This document shows, in pieces, positions 8,462 to 17,073 of a stretch of 64,000 nt of DNA. The translations under genes were made by a program, and so were the position numbers. Below the pieces are notes generated by a model. The model searched no databases. It had not been told where the DNA came from and saw only the letters and a program-made list of their open reading frames with translations. The stretch's first letter is position 1. The number at the start of each line of letters is the position of its first letter. Origin of the DNA: Anaerolineales bacterium UBA6055 (GTDB lineage: Bacteria > Chloroflexota > Anaerolineae > Aggregatilineales > Phototrophicaceae); NCBI GenBank assembly GCA_002428985.1, contig DIYL01000047.1:186001-250000 (forward strand), written 5' to 3'.

Positions 8462-8495
8462 CCTCTTGGAATACAAGAGGTTTGATGCCTTTTAT
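8462..8495 (+). terminator. second hairpin in the nitroreductase/STAS spacer
   Basis: Arms CCTCTTG / CAAGAGG with a 5-nt loop, then a T-containing tail (TTTGATGCCTTTT). It is a better candidate than the hairpin at 8379 for ending the cytochrome/nitroreductase transcript. Confidence 0.45.
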
Positions 8496-8616
8496 AGACA
8501 TTTGACAACAACCTTGACCAAACCATTCAATAGTTATCTTATCTAAGTCGACTAGCGATATACGGATAATTTGTTATAGTTTAACGGGATAATAAATACG
8601 TTAAGGAATAGGTCAC

Positions 8617-8988
8617 TTGGTAACTATAGATTGGTACGTTCCAAACACTGTGCTTTACATTAATGCTGTGGGTCGTTTGACTACGAAAGATCTATTAAAG
8701 GGCGATCCAAAACTAGTACATCTCTTAGAGAATACATCATCAGATACTATTGATTTATTGTTGGACTTCAGTCAATTAGATGCCTTACCATCGATCACAA
8801 CTCTAGTGAAGTTGCGGTGGGCAAAGCATAACAAACTTGGCAAAGTGATTATCATCGGCTCTCGTGAACCATTAACATTTACTGCATCGCTTGTAGGACA
8901 ATTATTCCGTAAAGACCTTATTTTTGTAGATGCTCTATCCGAAGCACAACAAAATCTTGATGTAGCGACGACTGTTGCGACGATTTAA
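8617..8988 (+). CDS. STAS-like small protein (relative of the 16.5-18.5 kb cluster)
   Basis: A 123-residue alpha/beta protein. The pattern DLLLDFSQLDALPS, then HNKLGKVIIIGSREPLTFTASLVGQLFRKDLIFVDALSEAQQNL, matches the four tandem paralogues at 16505-18498 (D-x-x-x..P, then hP.l..viivG, then ..SL.eAl). The fold resembles STAS/SpoIIAA-type anti-sigma-factor antagonists. The position of the phosphorylatable serine holds Asp here. The start is a TTG at 8617 with AAGGA 9 nt upstream. It is convergent with the FHA genes; the stops nearly touch. Confidence 0.6.
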   Translation: MVTIDWYVPNTVLYINAVGRLTTKDLLKGDPKLVHLLENTSSDTIDLLLDFSQLDALPSITTLVKLRWAKHNKLGKVIIIGSREPLTFTASLVGQLFRKDLIFVDALSEAQQNLDVATTVATI

Positions 8989-8989
8989 T

Positions 8990-9451
8990 TTAGCGACCAG
9001 AAACAACTTGTATCGGTAAACGTCCAATGACTAATTCTTCACCACGTTGAAGTACGCGGGGTTGATGTGGGATGAGGCGTTTGCCGGATACATATGTCCC
9101 ATTACTACTATCAAGATCGGTCACCAGTAATTTTCCATCTTTGAATTCTAATCGACAATGAACCCGTGAGACCCCTTTGTTGATAGCGCCATAGTCAGTT
9201 AAATCTAGATGATGGCTTTGTTTGCCTTCACCCTCAAAACGTCCTAAGATAATCCGAGGCATGACCTCAAAATCAATACGTTCAGCGACACCGAGAATAA
9301 ATAATGCCATGCGTTTGTGGGTTGGTAGGGATGCGTCCTCAGTTGGTTTTTCGGTTACTTGTTGTGTGTGGGGACGTTTATAAGTATCTCTAAAAAATAC
9401 GAGATGGTCGGTGAACTGGCGTGTGCCGGGAACTTGATGATGTTGTTCCAT
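8990..9451 (-). CDS. FHA-domain protein (copy 1)
   Basis: A 153-residue protein with an FHA phosphothreonine-binding domain in the C-terminal 90 residues. The core residues are all present: IILGRF, then GVSRVHC, then LDSSNGTYVSGKRL, ending GRLPI. FHA proteins read Ser/Thr-kinase signals, and a transmembrane Ser/Thr kinase lies at 29161. The N-terminal 60 residues are polar and unlike known domains. It is about two-thirds identical over the FHA part to the neighbour at 9632-10093, in the same order and of equal length, so the two arose by tandem duplication. Confidence 0.88.
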   Translation of the reverse strand: MEQHHQVPGTRQFTDHLVFFRDTYKRPHTQQVTEKPTEDASLPTHKRMALFILGVAERIDFEVMPRIILGRFEGEGKQSHHLDLTDYGAINKGVSRVHCRLEFKDGKLLVTDLDSSNGTYVSGKRLIPHQPRVLQRGEELVIGRLPIQVVSGR

Positions 9452-9631
9452 AAGTGTATACCCTATATGTGAATAAGTAATTTGTTGAGGCTAATCCCAA
9501 CTAGTCGTTTTGGTCACATCAGATTATCTGATGAACAAAACCCTTATCTACAATATAACGTATCATTACAGGTGAGAATAATTAAGAAAGTTTAATTTTA
9601 TTGTTGAGATAATTTAACAAAATATCAAAAA

Positions 9632-10093
9632 TTAACGCCCAGTGACAATATGAATCGGCAACCGCCCGACGATAACATCATCGCCTTGCTTTAAAACGCG
9701 AGGTTGATTAGGTTCGAGGCGTTGACCCGCTACAAACGTTCCGTTGGAACTGCCTAGGTCGGTGATAATTACATTGCCATCTTCAAACTCTAGCTGGCAG
9801 TGAGTACGGGATACACCTTTCGCGACACCGCGATAAGATGTTAAATCAAATTGATTATCTTGTTTAGTCTTTGCATCAAAACGCCCCAGTATAATCTTTG
9901 ACATTGTGTCAAAATCGATGCGTTCTCTAACACCCATAATAAATAGCGCGACTTCTTTGCTATTTGGGGCTGGGGTATTATCTTTATCGATTTTAATGTC
10001 CTCGAGATATTGTTGTTTAAATTCTTCATTAATTTGAACTGTTTGTTTAACTTCATGTGTTTTCGGCTTTTCACCATTATGTGATTCTGACAT
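9632..10093 (-). CDS. FHA-domain protein (copy 2)
   Basis: A 153-residue sister of the preceding FHA protein and upstream of it on the same strand, with a 180-bp spacer. The FHA signatures IILGRF, GVSRTHC and LGSSNGTFVAGQRL are intact. The N-terminal extension is rich in Lys/Glu/Gln and probably disordered. The ATG follows GGAGG. The two copies have diverged most in the N-terminal third, which suggests different partners for a shared phosphopeptide-reading module. Confidence 0.88.
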   Translation of the reverse strand: MSESHNGEKPKTHEVKQTVQINEEFKQQYLEDIKIDKDNTPAPNSKEVALFIMGVRERIDFDTMSKIILGRFDAKTKQDNQFDLTSYRGVAKGVSRTHCQLEFEDGNVIITDLGSSNGTFVAGQRLEPNQPRVLKQGDDVIVGRLPIHIVTGR

Positions 10094-10435
10094 GTCGCCT
10101 CCAATTGATAGCCGATAATTTCCTAATTAATGACACCATACGATGATAATTTGATACGTTACATTATGGTTGGTAGTCATCCTGATGCGAGGTGGAATGA
10201 TATGTATTTAAACTACGATAATCTGCGAGACTACAACATGTCTATTTTAACAATTAAATGTAAAAGTAGGGTGAGAAAGATGATACTTATGCCGGAAGTA
10301 TCTCATTTAAGAGCGTTTTGTCAGACGTTAAACCATTACTAAAAATATGACAAACATCACATTGCAATATGACCGCAGTCCAATCACAACATGATAAGCT
10401 GAAATTACTGATGGGGATGTGGAAAGAGACATACT
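10094..10435. other. 340-bp spacer with one hairpin
   Basis: Divergent spacer between the FHA genes and the zinc protein. It contains an inverted repeat at 10282-10302 (GATACTT / AAGTATC, 7-nt loop). A 70-codon frame at 10130-10342 has no ribosome binding site and looks spurious. No RNA gene was recognised. Confidence 0.4.
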
Positions 10436-10705
10436 ATGTTTCGTTTACGGGATAAGTTCAAAACTGTAACTGAGCATCATATTGGTTGCCCCGATTGTTT
10501 TGGTAAGGGGGTTCTCCTGATGGTCACACAAAAGACCGAACCATGCATCACTTGTCGTGGTACAGGGCGCTCAAATAATGCACGGTGTTTTGTCTGTGGT
10601 GGTGAAGGCACAACACCGATTACGCATACCGATGTACAAGACTGCCCAACATGTGAGGGTACTGGACAGATCCATAAGAGTCGCCGTCCAGCCTATGCCG
10701 GTTGA
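10436..10705 (+). CDS. small CxxCxGxG zinc-finger protein (DnaJ-like zinc domain only)
   Basis: An 89-residue protein made almost entirely of four CxxCxGxG-type motifs: CPDCFGKG, CITCRGTG, CFVCGGEG and CPTCEGTG. These match the zinc-binding central domain of DnaJ, where two pairs each hold one zinc. No J-domain (HPD) or C-terminal chaperone domain is present, so it is not a DnaJ. Free-standing zinc domains of this kind may act in disulfide or chaperone-related chemistry. A GAAAGAGA stretch precedes the ATG. It is convergent with the MFS-HEAT gene. Confidence 0.75.
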   Translation: MFRLRDKFKTVTEHHIGCPDCFGKGVLLMVTQKTEPCITCRGTGRSNNARCFVCGGEGTTPITHTDVQDCPTCEGTGQIHKSRRPAYAG

Positions 10706-10744
10706 GTCTAAACATTATTCGACGATACAAAATTTTCACGGTTG

Positions 10745-10770
10745 GTGGGAGCACGTATGGGCACTCCCAC
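10745..10770. repeat. imperfect palindrome between convergent genes
   Basis: GTGGGAG...CTCCCAC arms in a 26-bp element. It resembles 1386-1407 and sits between convergent stop codons, where it may also end transcription. Confidence 0.45.
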
Positions 10771-10791
10771 ATAAAGCCACTAAGCGCTTTA

Positions 10792-13062
10792 TCAATTACG
10801 CGCGCTTGTCACAAATAACGCCTCTTCATCAAGGATATTTAACACCATCAAGATATACCCGGGGTGCGCCGTCCGCCAACGTATCATCCCATCAATGCTA
10901 CCTTGTAATAACTTCTGAGCAGTTGGATTTTCGATTAAGAACAACATACCCTCAACAATCGTGATGAAGTCATCGAGTCCCTGTTCCATATCGTTTCTAC
11001 CGAATGCCTCAAGAGCTTTACTACAAGCTGTCACATGAATATCGTTAACTGCCGGAATCTTATTGAGGCGTGTCCGCAACCGTAATAATTCTGTAGAGAT
11101 CGTTGTTGCTGGATCAGTATTAAATCCTCGGACTAGTGTAACAAAATGTTTCTCATCGCTGACCATCTTGCCCAATGACACCATAATATCCATGCGCGCT
11201 TTGGCGTTTTCCAACAAGTTGAGCACGTCAAGTATTGTTGGGATGGCAGATGTTGCACCCAAGTTTGCTAATGCCGACGAGTAGGCGACTTGTAACCCGA
11301 TTTCTGTTTCGTCACGTAATAGCTGATGTAACTGTGGGATACTCCCATGATCCCCAATCATACCTAACGCTCGCGCACAGTGTGTCCGTATCGAACGGTG
11401 ATCTGAAGATAATCCTTCACGCAATGCCGGAATGGCTGATTCATCACCGATGCGTCCCAACGCCCACGCCGCCATTGAAGAGAGTGATAATTCTGTACCT
11501 TTGAGCATATCAATCAGGGCTTGTATCAACTGTGGATTACTATCCATCCGCGAGATAGACACAACCGCTTCAAAGCGCACGTAAAAACGCGGGTCCGTCA
11601 GCGCATCCATCAATTCTTCGTTTGTCAGTGGGCTATTGGTTTGTCCGAGTTGCTCGGTTAACTTCACCGCTTGCGATTCATCTTTTGCCCGATAGAAGCG
11701 CATCATTGTACCAAGTGCAAAGACTGGATTCCCGTGTGTAAACATCGCCGCAAACTCGCTCACAGAGACATTACTATCACCACGCACCATGCGGAACAAA
11801 AACAAACTAAGCATGGGGAGTATAATCCCGATGACCATCAACACCGTAAACGAATCCAGTGTGACAAATAAGAACTGTCCAGAGATATCACTGGTTGCAT
11901 CTAAGACTGCGCCACCGATAAATTGGCTTATCCCACCAATTAACCCAATACTGGCGTAATAGACGGCTGTGTACTGCGATTTTTGATCTTCGGGAATAAC
12001 ATTGGTAAATAGTAATCGACTCGATCCGACTTGCCAGCCAATCTGAGCGATCCCGCGTATAAAAGACAGCGTCAATGCGAAAAATAAGCTCACTTCGGTC
12101 ATACGTGGCATTAAAATCAAGCCGATTGGCAATAGAAATGTCAGCACAATACCGGAAATGATCACTGGCTTACTACCATAGCGATCAGCCGACCAACCCA
12201 AAAGTTGTGATGAAATCAATCCACCAACCAGCACCGCAATCTGCAAGGACAAAATGTTGCTATCAGTCAATCCGACTTCTTGATCCATAAACAAGGGTAA
12301 GAATGAATACAACGGACCTGTTCCGAATGTATATAACAAAATACCCAATAAATAGAAACGCAGATTGCTATCTTTAATTGTTTGCCACATATCACTATAT
12401 TTGACCTGTCCTTCGCTAGAGTTATTCTCTGCGGTAACAGGTGCGCCGCCGGGGACTTGTGCATACATAGCAACACTAATCAACCCACCAATGACCCCAA
12501 TGGCAAACAAGATCATAAAGCGATTGATATCGGTTGATGCACCAATGATGAATGTCGCAAATGCGGTCGCCACGATACTAACTAAGCTGGCGAGTGCAGA
12601 GTTTGTCGCCGAGAATTTACCCCGCACACTATCGGGTACATATTCGCGCACCCACGGATAGAAGCCCGTTTCTGCAATCGATCGGCAAAAGCTAAATCCG
12701 ATCATAATGAAGGTAATCAAAATGATGGTTGCTTGCATACCAAAATTTGCCATCACAAATGGTACAAACAACAACAAGGCTGTGATAATTTTACGCGTCC
12801 CCCAAAATGTCAAGAAGGTGCGTTTATAACCAAAGCGGGCAACTTGCGGAGCGATAAAGAGGGCGACTAATCCAGTAAACGGGATTAACGATAGCAAAAA
12901 GCCAATTTCACTACGACTGATATTCAATTCATCGAGAAATAGGACAAATGCGGGCCCAAAAAAAACCAATTGGACAAAAATTGCATTACTTGCTTGTGCG
13001 CCGAAGCTCCAAGGGAGTGCCCGTAATTTTTCGGCGGTGGTGGGTGGCTGATAGGTAGTCAT
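10792..13062 (-). CDS. MFS transporter fused to C-terminal HEAT repeats
   Basis: A 756-residue membrane protein. Residues about 15-425 form a 12-helix major facilitator with MFS features such as a cytoplasmic loop (QVARFGYKRT) between the first helices and WSADRYGSKPV in the second half. After the last helix (LPMLSLFLFRMV) come about 330 soluble residues with HEAT/PBS-lyase units: WALGRIGDESAIPALREGL, CARALGMIGDHGSIPQLHQLL, SALANLGATSAIPTILDVL. The HEAT part should face the cytoplasm. The substrate is unknown. GGAAGG precedes the ATG. There is no break between the two parts, so it is a true fusion rather than two genes. Confidence 0.85.
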   Translation of the reverse strand: MTTYQPPTTAEKLRALPWSFGAQASNAIFVQLVFFGPAFVLFLDELNISRSEIGFLLSLIPFTGLVALFIAPQVARFGYKRTFLTFWGTRKIITALLLFVPFVMANFGMQATIILITFIMIGFSFCRSIAETGFYPWVREYVPDSVRGKFSATNSALASLVSIVATAFATFIIGASTDINRFMILFAIGVIGGLISVAMYAQVPGGAPVTAENNSSEGQVKYSDMWQTIKDSNLRFYLLGILLYTFGTGPLYSFLPLFMDQEVGLTDSNILSLQIAVLVGGLISSQLLGWSADRYGSKPVIISGIVLTFLLPIGLILMPRMTEVSLFFALTLSFIRGIAQIGWQVGSSRLLFTNVIPEDQKSQYTAVYYASIGLIGGISQFIGGAVLDATSDISGQFLFVTLDSFTVLMVIGIILPMLSLFLFRMVRGDSNVSVSEFAAMFTHGNPVFALGTMMRFYRAKDESQAVKLTEQLGQTNSPLTNEELMDALTDPRFYVRFEAVVSISRMDSNPQLIQALIDMLKGTELSLSSMAAWALGRIGDESAIPALREGLSSDHRSIRTHCARALGMIGDHGSIPQLHQLLRDETEIGLQVAYSSALANLGATSAIPTILDVLNLLENAKARMDIMVSLGKMVSDEKHFVTLVRGFNTDPATTISTELLRLRTRLNKIPAVNDIHVTACSKALEAFGRNDMEQGLDDFITIVEGMLFLIENPTAQKLLQGSIDGMIRWRTAHPGYILMVLNILDEEALFVTSARN

Positions 13063-13285
13063 AAGCCTTCCAATCTAGAATGCTGGATTAAACCATATCA
13101 TACTCCACCTTAGCACTCTTTTGATGAGATGTCACTCGTCAGATTAGATCATAAAAGTTGTGTAAGATGTAAGAGACGGCGTGAGTGATATAACCGTACC
13201 ATCCTATGTCCATTGGGCTTGTGAATACCCCTTATCGACACCTATAATAAGGCATTCCAGTTGATAATCTAATATTGAGTATTTT

Positions 13286-14206
13286 ATGACAACCAATGTA
13301 AACCAACCTGAATTACTCGTAGACGAAATTGAAGTTGATGATCGTCCCCCAATGGAACGTTTGCCATATTGGGCACGGGCGACAAATCCCATCGTCCGAC
13401 GACACCTTGGTTTATACTGGCGCACTCTTCCGCCGGAGATTGAACCCCTCTTATATATCACAGGTACATGGATTGCTTTGCTGTTATTGGGAATTGTAGC
13501 GCCGTTTGTAACGGATCTTGCGACGACTGTGATTGTTGTCTCGGTACTGGTTATTCCATTGGCGATTATATTTTATGTGAGATCCTTATTTTCGATTGCA
13601 GCCAACTCAGCCGCCGCGATGTCGGATGAAATTCGCAATAATACGATGCATCTATTAATGTCTACACCGATGACTGTTGATCAGATTTTTCTGGGTAAAG
13701 CAGCAGCAGCGATTTGGCGTAAAATGGATGACCTCATTCTCATCATCCAAGCAGCAGCACTATTTGGGCCACCGCTGATTATCATGCACTATGCTGGGAT
13801 TTTTACCTTACGTGATGGGGGTCCAATCACCTATATTTTAGTGATCGTCTTCACAGTTGTATCGCTATTGCGTATTATTATTGAACCCGTAATGTTTGGA
13901 ATTATCGGGGTGACGATTGGTGCATTTGTCCCGTTCCGTAGTACGGCGATGACATCTGCTGTCGCCATGGTCGGATTTTACTTCTTACTGATGGTCATGC
14001 TCCAACAACTCAATTTAGAGTACGCTGTTGCTTCAATGGAAGCGGTTCAACAAGCCACCGAGGCGACGATTGATGCGGCAAATTTTCGGCTGGTGTTAGC
14101 TGTGCTCCAAACCATATTTGTTGATTTGGTTTTACCACTACTGTTACCCTATGCCATAATTCGTGGGTTTATTCGGTTGGTTGGGCGTCACGTTCAATCG
14201 CTATAG
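13286..14206 (+). CDS. ABC-2-type permease-like membrane protein
   Basis: A 306-residue integral membrane protein with about six hydrophobic segments. The cytoplasmic stretch AMSDEIRNNTMHLLMSTPMTVDQIFLGKAAAAIWRKM matches the conserved loop of ABC-2 exporter permeases (E.R..T...L..TP.s...i..gK). The N-terminal 60 residues are soluble. No ATPase gene adjoins it; the nearest ABC ATPase is at 3993, and pairing with it is not supported. It is divergent from the MFS-HEAT gene and closely followed (11 nt) by the 2H-phosphoesterase gene, so those two are probably co-transcribed. Confidence 0.65.
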   Translation: MTTNVNQPELLVDEIEVDDRPPMERLPYWARATNPIVRRHLGLYWRTLPPEIEPLLYITGTWIALLLLGIVAPFVTDLATTVIVVSVLVIPLAIIFYVRSLFSIAANSAAAMSDEIRNNTMHLLMSTPMTVDQIFLGKAAAAIWRKMDDLILIIQAAALFGPPLIIMHYAGIFTLRDGGPITYILVIVFTVVSLLRIIIEPVMFGIIGVTIGAFVPFRSTAMTSAVAMVGFYFLLMVMLQQLNLEYAVASMEAVQQATEATIDAANFRLVLAVLQTIFVDLVLPLLLPYAIIRGFIRLVGRHVQSL

Positions 14207-14217
14207 GATGACAACAT

Positions 14218-14754
14218 ATGCTTGCAATAGAAGGTTTTTTCGAGGAGCATGGCGATCAAGTTGTGCGACAATTGTGGAGTAGTTTGGCGGAACAAGATGT
14301 GTCAACATTTATGGTAGATAAGCCTTATATCCCTCATATTACATTTGGCGGAGTCCTCGATGACAAATTCGCAGATATGAAAACTCAACTAACAAGTTTT
14401 GCTAAACAATTCTCTCCAGTACCCGTTAATATGCCACATTTCGGTGTTTTCACCTCCCCATTCCAAGTGCTATTTCTTGGTGTTACGGTGACAGATACTT
14501 TACATGACCTACATCGTCAGTTTTATAAGCAATGTAGCGATAACTTAGATATGACTTTACTGTATGTGCCAGAATTTTGGATACCCCATTGTACACTTGC
14601 CTTCCAATTGGATGATTCAACAATGCTGAAAGCATTGAATACATGCCGAAGTCAGCCATTGCCTGTAAATACTTTGATCAATCGACTAGCAATTGTAGAA
14701 AGCACAACAGGAGAAGTGTTATATAGTGTCGTACTGGAATCAAGCCAATCTTAG
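14218..14754 (+). CDS. 2H phosphoesterase / 2'-5' RNA ligase family protein
   Basis: A 178-residue protein with both HxT catalytic motifs of the 2H superfamily: H40-I-T (PHITFGG) and H124-C-T (PHCTLAF). Their spacing and the two-lobed arrangement fit the 2'-5' RNA ligase/cyclic phosphodiesterase group, which opens cyclic phosphates on RNA or nucleotides. GGATG precedes the ATG at 14218. Physiological substrate unknown. Confidence 0.85.
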   Translation: MLAIEGFFEEHGDQVVRQLWSSLAEQDVSTFMVDKPYIPHITFGGVLDDKFADMKTQLTSFAKQFSPVPVNMPHFGVFTSPFQVLFLGVTVTDTLHDLHRQFYKQCSDNLDMTLLYVPEFWIPHCTLAFQLDDSTMLKALNTCRSQPLPVNTLINRLAIVESTTGEVLYSVVLESSQS

Positions 14755-14767
14755 TAAGTGAGTTACC

Positions 14768-14790
14768 CCAATATATACATGCTATATTGG
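14768..14790. repeat. 8-7-8 hairpin downstream of the 2H gene
   Basis: Arms CCAATATA / TATATTGG with a 7-nt loop, 13 nt after the stop codon. There is no T-run. It may be a weak 3' hairpin. Confidence 0.4.
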
Positions 14791-14822
14791 TAGGCAATCG
14801 GGTTATGCAGTGGGATTAGAAT

Positions 14823-14885
14823 TTAATCAAAATGATGATTTGTTTGCACCACCTGTTGTGATGCGTATTCGAGCGCTTCTTCAAG
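14823..14885 (-). pseudogene. 3' remnant of a STAS-like paralogue
   Basis: On the minus strand this stretch translates as LEEALEYASQQVV followed by a short tail and TAA, with an in-frame TAG just upstream. It matches the C-terminus of the intact gene at 16505-16918 (LKEALEYASRHLL) and its siblings at both protein and DNA level. Nothing upstream matches the rest of the family. It is the surviving 3' end of a fifth cluster member. Confidence 0.65.
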
Positions 14886-15008
14886 CTAATTGAAATGTAA
14901 AACCTATTCAGCTCCTTCTTGATTGACAAGACTCAGACACTTATCTGGAAGTACATGAATATGAGCTTACAACATGCACTTCCAGAGTATTGCCATAAGA
15001 CAATAGCC

Positions 15009-15377
15009 TTAGTATGGGCTTTCTTCGGATGCACAGGCAACCTCTATTACAAATTCACTACCCGGACAGGTAAAGTGAAATGTCCATGATCCCCATGCGT
15101 GTTTGGGTGGTTTTATGGATAACCCATCATTCGTTAAACGCTCGTACATAGTGTTGACACTTGCTTCAGTTTTTGCATCAAAACCAATATGAAAGGTCTT
15201 TGGGTATGTTGGGTTTTTGCCTCGCATTAAGTTGATATACATGCCACTTTCGTGGGACAGAACACTCATATTTTCATCGTTATCTTCAAATGCATCTGTA
15301 TAGTCAAAGTGCTTTTTCAAAAATGTGCTGGTTACTTTAACATCATCTACTGTTAGGTTGATATGATCGAGTTGCAT
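15009..15377 (-). CDS. VOC/glyoxalase-fold protein
   Basis: A 122-residue protein with the vicinal oxygen chelate layout: MQLDHINLTVDDV at the start, a paired beta-alpha-beta half and an ending of the type WTFHFTCPGSEFVIEVAC. The start at 15377 is preferred because AAGGAG lies just upstream; a longer frame from 15413 has no such site. Family members include dioxygenases, glyoxalases and drug-binding proteins, and metal ligands (H5, and a later Glu) are only partly recognisable. It is transcribed divergently from the WYL regulator, which may control it. Confidence 0.8.
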   Translation of the reverse strand: MQLDHINLTVDDVKVTSTFLKKHFDYTDAFEDNDENMSVLSHESGMYINLMRGKNPTYPKTFHIGFDAKTEASVNTMYERLTNDGLSIKPPKHAWGSWTFHFTCPGSEFVIEVACASEESPY

Positions 15378-15480
15378 TGTTTGCTCCTTATTGAATAGGT
15401 TTATGTAAATCACTTAACGTGATATTTAGACTATAATATGGATTAAGGACAGTATTCGCCCTAATTTAAATGGAGATATA

Positions 15481-16452
15481 ATGTATTCACCAACTGCGCG
15501 ATTGTTGGCTGTTCTAGAGCTTTTACAATCGAATAAATATATGAGCGGTACGGAGATTGCACGACGATTGGAAGTAGATGTACGGACAGTGCGTCGGTAC
15601 ATCACTACATTACAAGATATGGGGATTCCAGTTGAAGGTGAGCGTGGCATTTATGGTGGATACCAACTAAAACGAGGGCATCGCCTCCCACCTTTACTTT
15701 ATACAGAAGAAGAAGCAGTTGCGTTAGCACTTGGTCTAATCACGCTTCAAGAATTTAATCTTCCTGTAGATGCAGTTGCGGTCGAAGGAGCACTCGCAAA
15801 AACCGAGCGAGTAATACCCGAAACCGCCTTTAGACGTGTTCAGAGTTTACGTAATGCGATTATTTTTAATCCTAGTGCCTATATCACTCAACCGCCAAAA
15901 CTGGTTCATAATAAGTATCTTGTCTTGTTAAGTTCAGCAGCTCAGGAGCAAACACGAGTCTATCTGTCTTATCGCTCATGGCATGGTGACTTGACCAATC
16001 GTGAGGTCGATACATATGCGCTGGTATACAACGAAGGTTATTGGTATGTGGTTGGTTATTGTCATCTACGAGATGATTTACGTACATTTCGATTGGATCG
16101 AGTACGTGATGTCCATGCGCTACCTATTAAATTTGAACAGATACAAGATATAAATCCTTTGGAACATGTGCTCAAATCTATTGCGTTATCTCCCAACTCC
16201 TATAGCGTCGAGATCATTCTGCACACATCTTTAGAAAAGGCAGAGGCTGTTTTTTCCCTAACAGATGGCATCCTTGAAGAAGTTCAGGATAAAGTAATTC
16301 TTCGCCGAAATACTTCGGATTTGGACTGGTTGGCGTATACACTACTTTATGCACCTTTCCGCATTCAAGTGAATAATCCACCAGAGTTACGCCAGAAACT
16401 ATTCGATTTATCTGCTAAAGCACTTGAAATGAGTAGGGAGACAGATATATAA
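15481..16452 (+). CDS. YafY-type HTH/WYL-domain transcriptional regulator
   Basis: A 323-residue regulator. The N-terminal winged HTH (about residues 5-58: SGTEIARRLEVDVRTVRRYITTLQDMGIPVEGERGIYGGYQL) is followed by a WYL domain with the ligand-loop pattern YWYVVGYCHLRDDLRTFRLDRV and a C-terminal WCX part. WYL domains sense nucleotides or DNA breaks in known cases. The divergent VOC gene, 103 bp away, is the obvious candidate target. Confidence 0.88.
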   Translation: MYSPTARLLAVLELLQSNKYMSGTEIARRLEVDVRTVRRYITTLQDMGIPVEGERGIYGGYQLKRGHRLPPLLYTEEEAVALALGLITLQEFNLPVDAVAVEGALAKTERVIPETAFRRVQSLRNAIIFNPSAYITQPPKLVHNKYLVLLSSAAQEQTRVYLSYRSWHGDLTNREVDTYALVYNEGYWYVVGYCHLRDDLRTFRLDRVRDVHALPIKFEQIQDINPLEHVLKSIALSPNSYSVEIILHTSLEKAEAVFSLTDGILEEVQDKVILRRNTSDLDWLAYTLLYAPFRIQVNNPPELRQKLFDLSAKALEMSRETDI

Positions 16453-16504
16453 GTAGATATAAGGTTTATAGGATACATTACAACGTAGAGTGTATGAGGA
16501 ATAC

Positions 16505-16918
16505 TCAATCTTGGCGAGAACTCAAAAGATGTCGAGATGCGTATTCAAGTGCTTCTTTGAGTGTTGCTAGGGATATAATATTCCACTTGTTGATTGATTG
16601 TGATGGAAGTAGAGCCTGAAATGCCCGAAAGACAGCATCCAGTAGCTGATTTGATCCCGTAATGATCAGGCTATCTAATTGTGCATGTGGGGTTCGTGCG
16701 AAGACTTGTTTGCCTTCTTTGATAATATTGAGAGGGACTTTTGATACTGACTGTATATCGAAGATGATAACCACCCGATTGTCGGATTGATCGAGCATGA
16801 GTTCAATCTGATCGAGGGCAGTATTAAATTCTTTCCATTCCCACCCATTTTGAAATGTGACGAATAGAATCTGTCGAGTATCGTCAAACCATTCCAAAAC
16901 GATGTGTTGTTTTCCCAT
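16505..16918 (-). CDS. STAS-like cluster protein 1
   Basis: A 137-residue member of a four-gene tandem family. Shared features are a W-x-W near residue 25 (NGWEWKEF), a hydrophobic strand ending in D (VVIIFDIQSVSKVP), PHAQLDSLIITGSNQLLDAVFRAFQALLP, and a C-terminal SLATLKEALEYA helix. The beta-alpha pattern suggests a STAS/SpoIIAA-like fold. A Ser sits where SpoIIAA has its phosphorylated serine (DIQSVS). The ATG follows GAGG. A palindrome lies 77 bp upstream at 16995-17009. Function unknown; a signalling or protein-switch role is inference. Confidence 0.7.
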   Translation of the reverse strand: MGKQHIVLEWFDDTRQILFVTFQNGWEWKEFNTALDQIELMLDQSDNRVVIIFDIQSVSKVPLNIIKEGKQVFARTPHAQLDSLIITGSNQLLDAVFRAFQALLPSQSINKWNIISLATLKEALEYASRHLLSSRQD

Positions 16919-16994
16919 AATGTCAGCCTCATTGATTAACTCTTTGACAATTAGTATATCATCTAACTATATACATTCGCATTCGAGAATCATT

Positions 16995-17009
16995 ATGATT
17001 TGAAATCAT
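16995..17009. promoter_or_regulatory. ATGATTT-G-AAATCAT palindrome upstream of STAS-like gene 1
   Basis: A perfect 7-1-7 palindrome 77 bp before the start of the 16505-16918 gene. It overlaps a second inverted repeat, AATCAT-T-ATGATT, on its left. A close relative sits at the same distance before the next paralogue (17559-17573), which supports a shared regulatory site. Confidence 0.5.
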
Positions 17010-17073
17010 TACAAAAGCTTGAATCTATGGTGTGAATTGATTGAGTTAATCTGGCGTATGTAGATTGAACTCA

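Noticed and set aside
10130..10342. 70-codon frame upstream of the zinc protein
   Set aside because: No ribosome binding site, no recognisable pattern, and it ends before the promoter region of the next gene. Treated as spacer.
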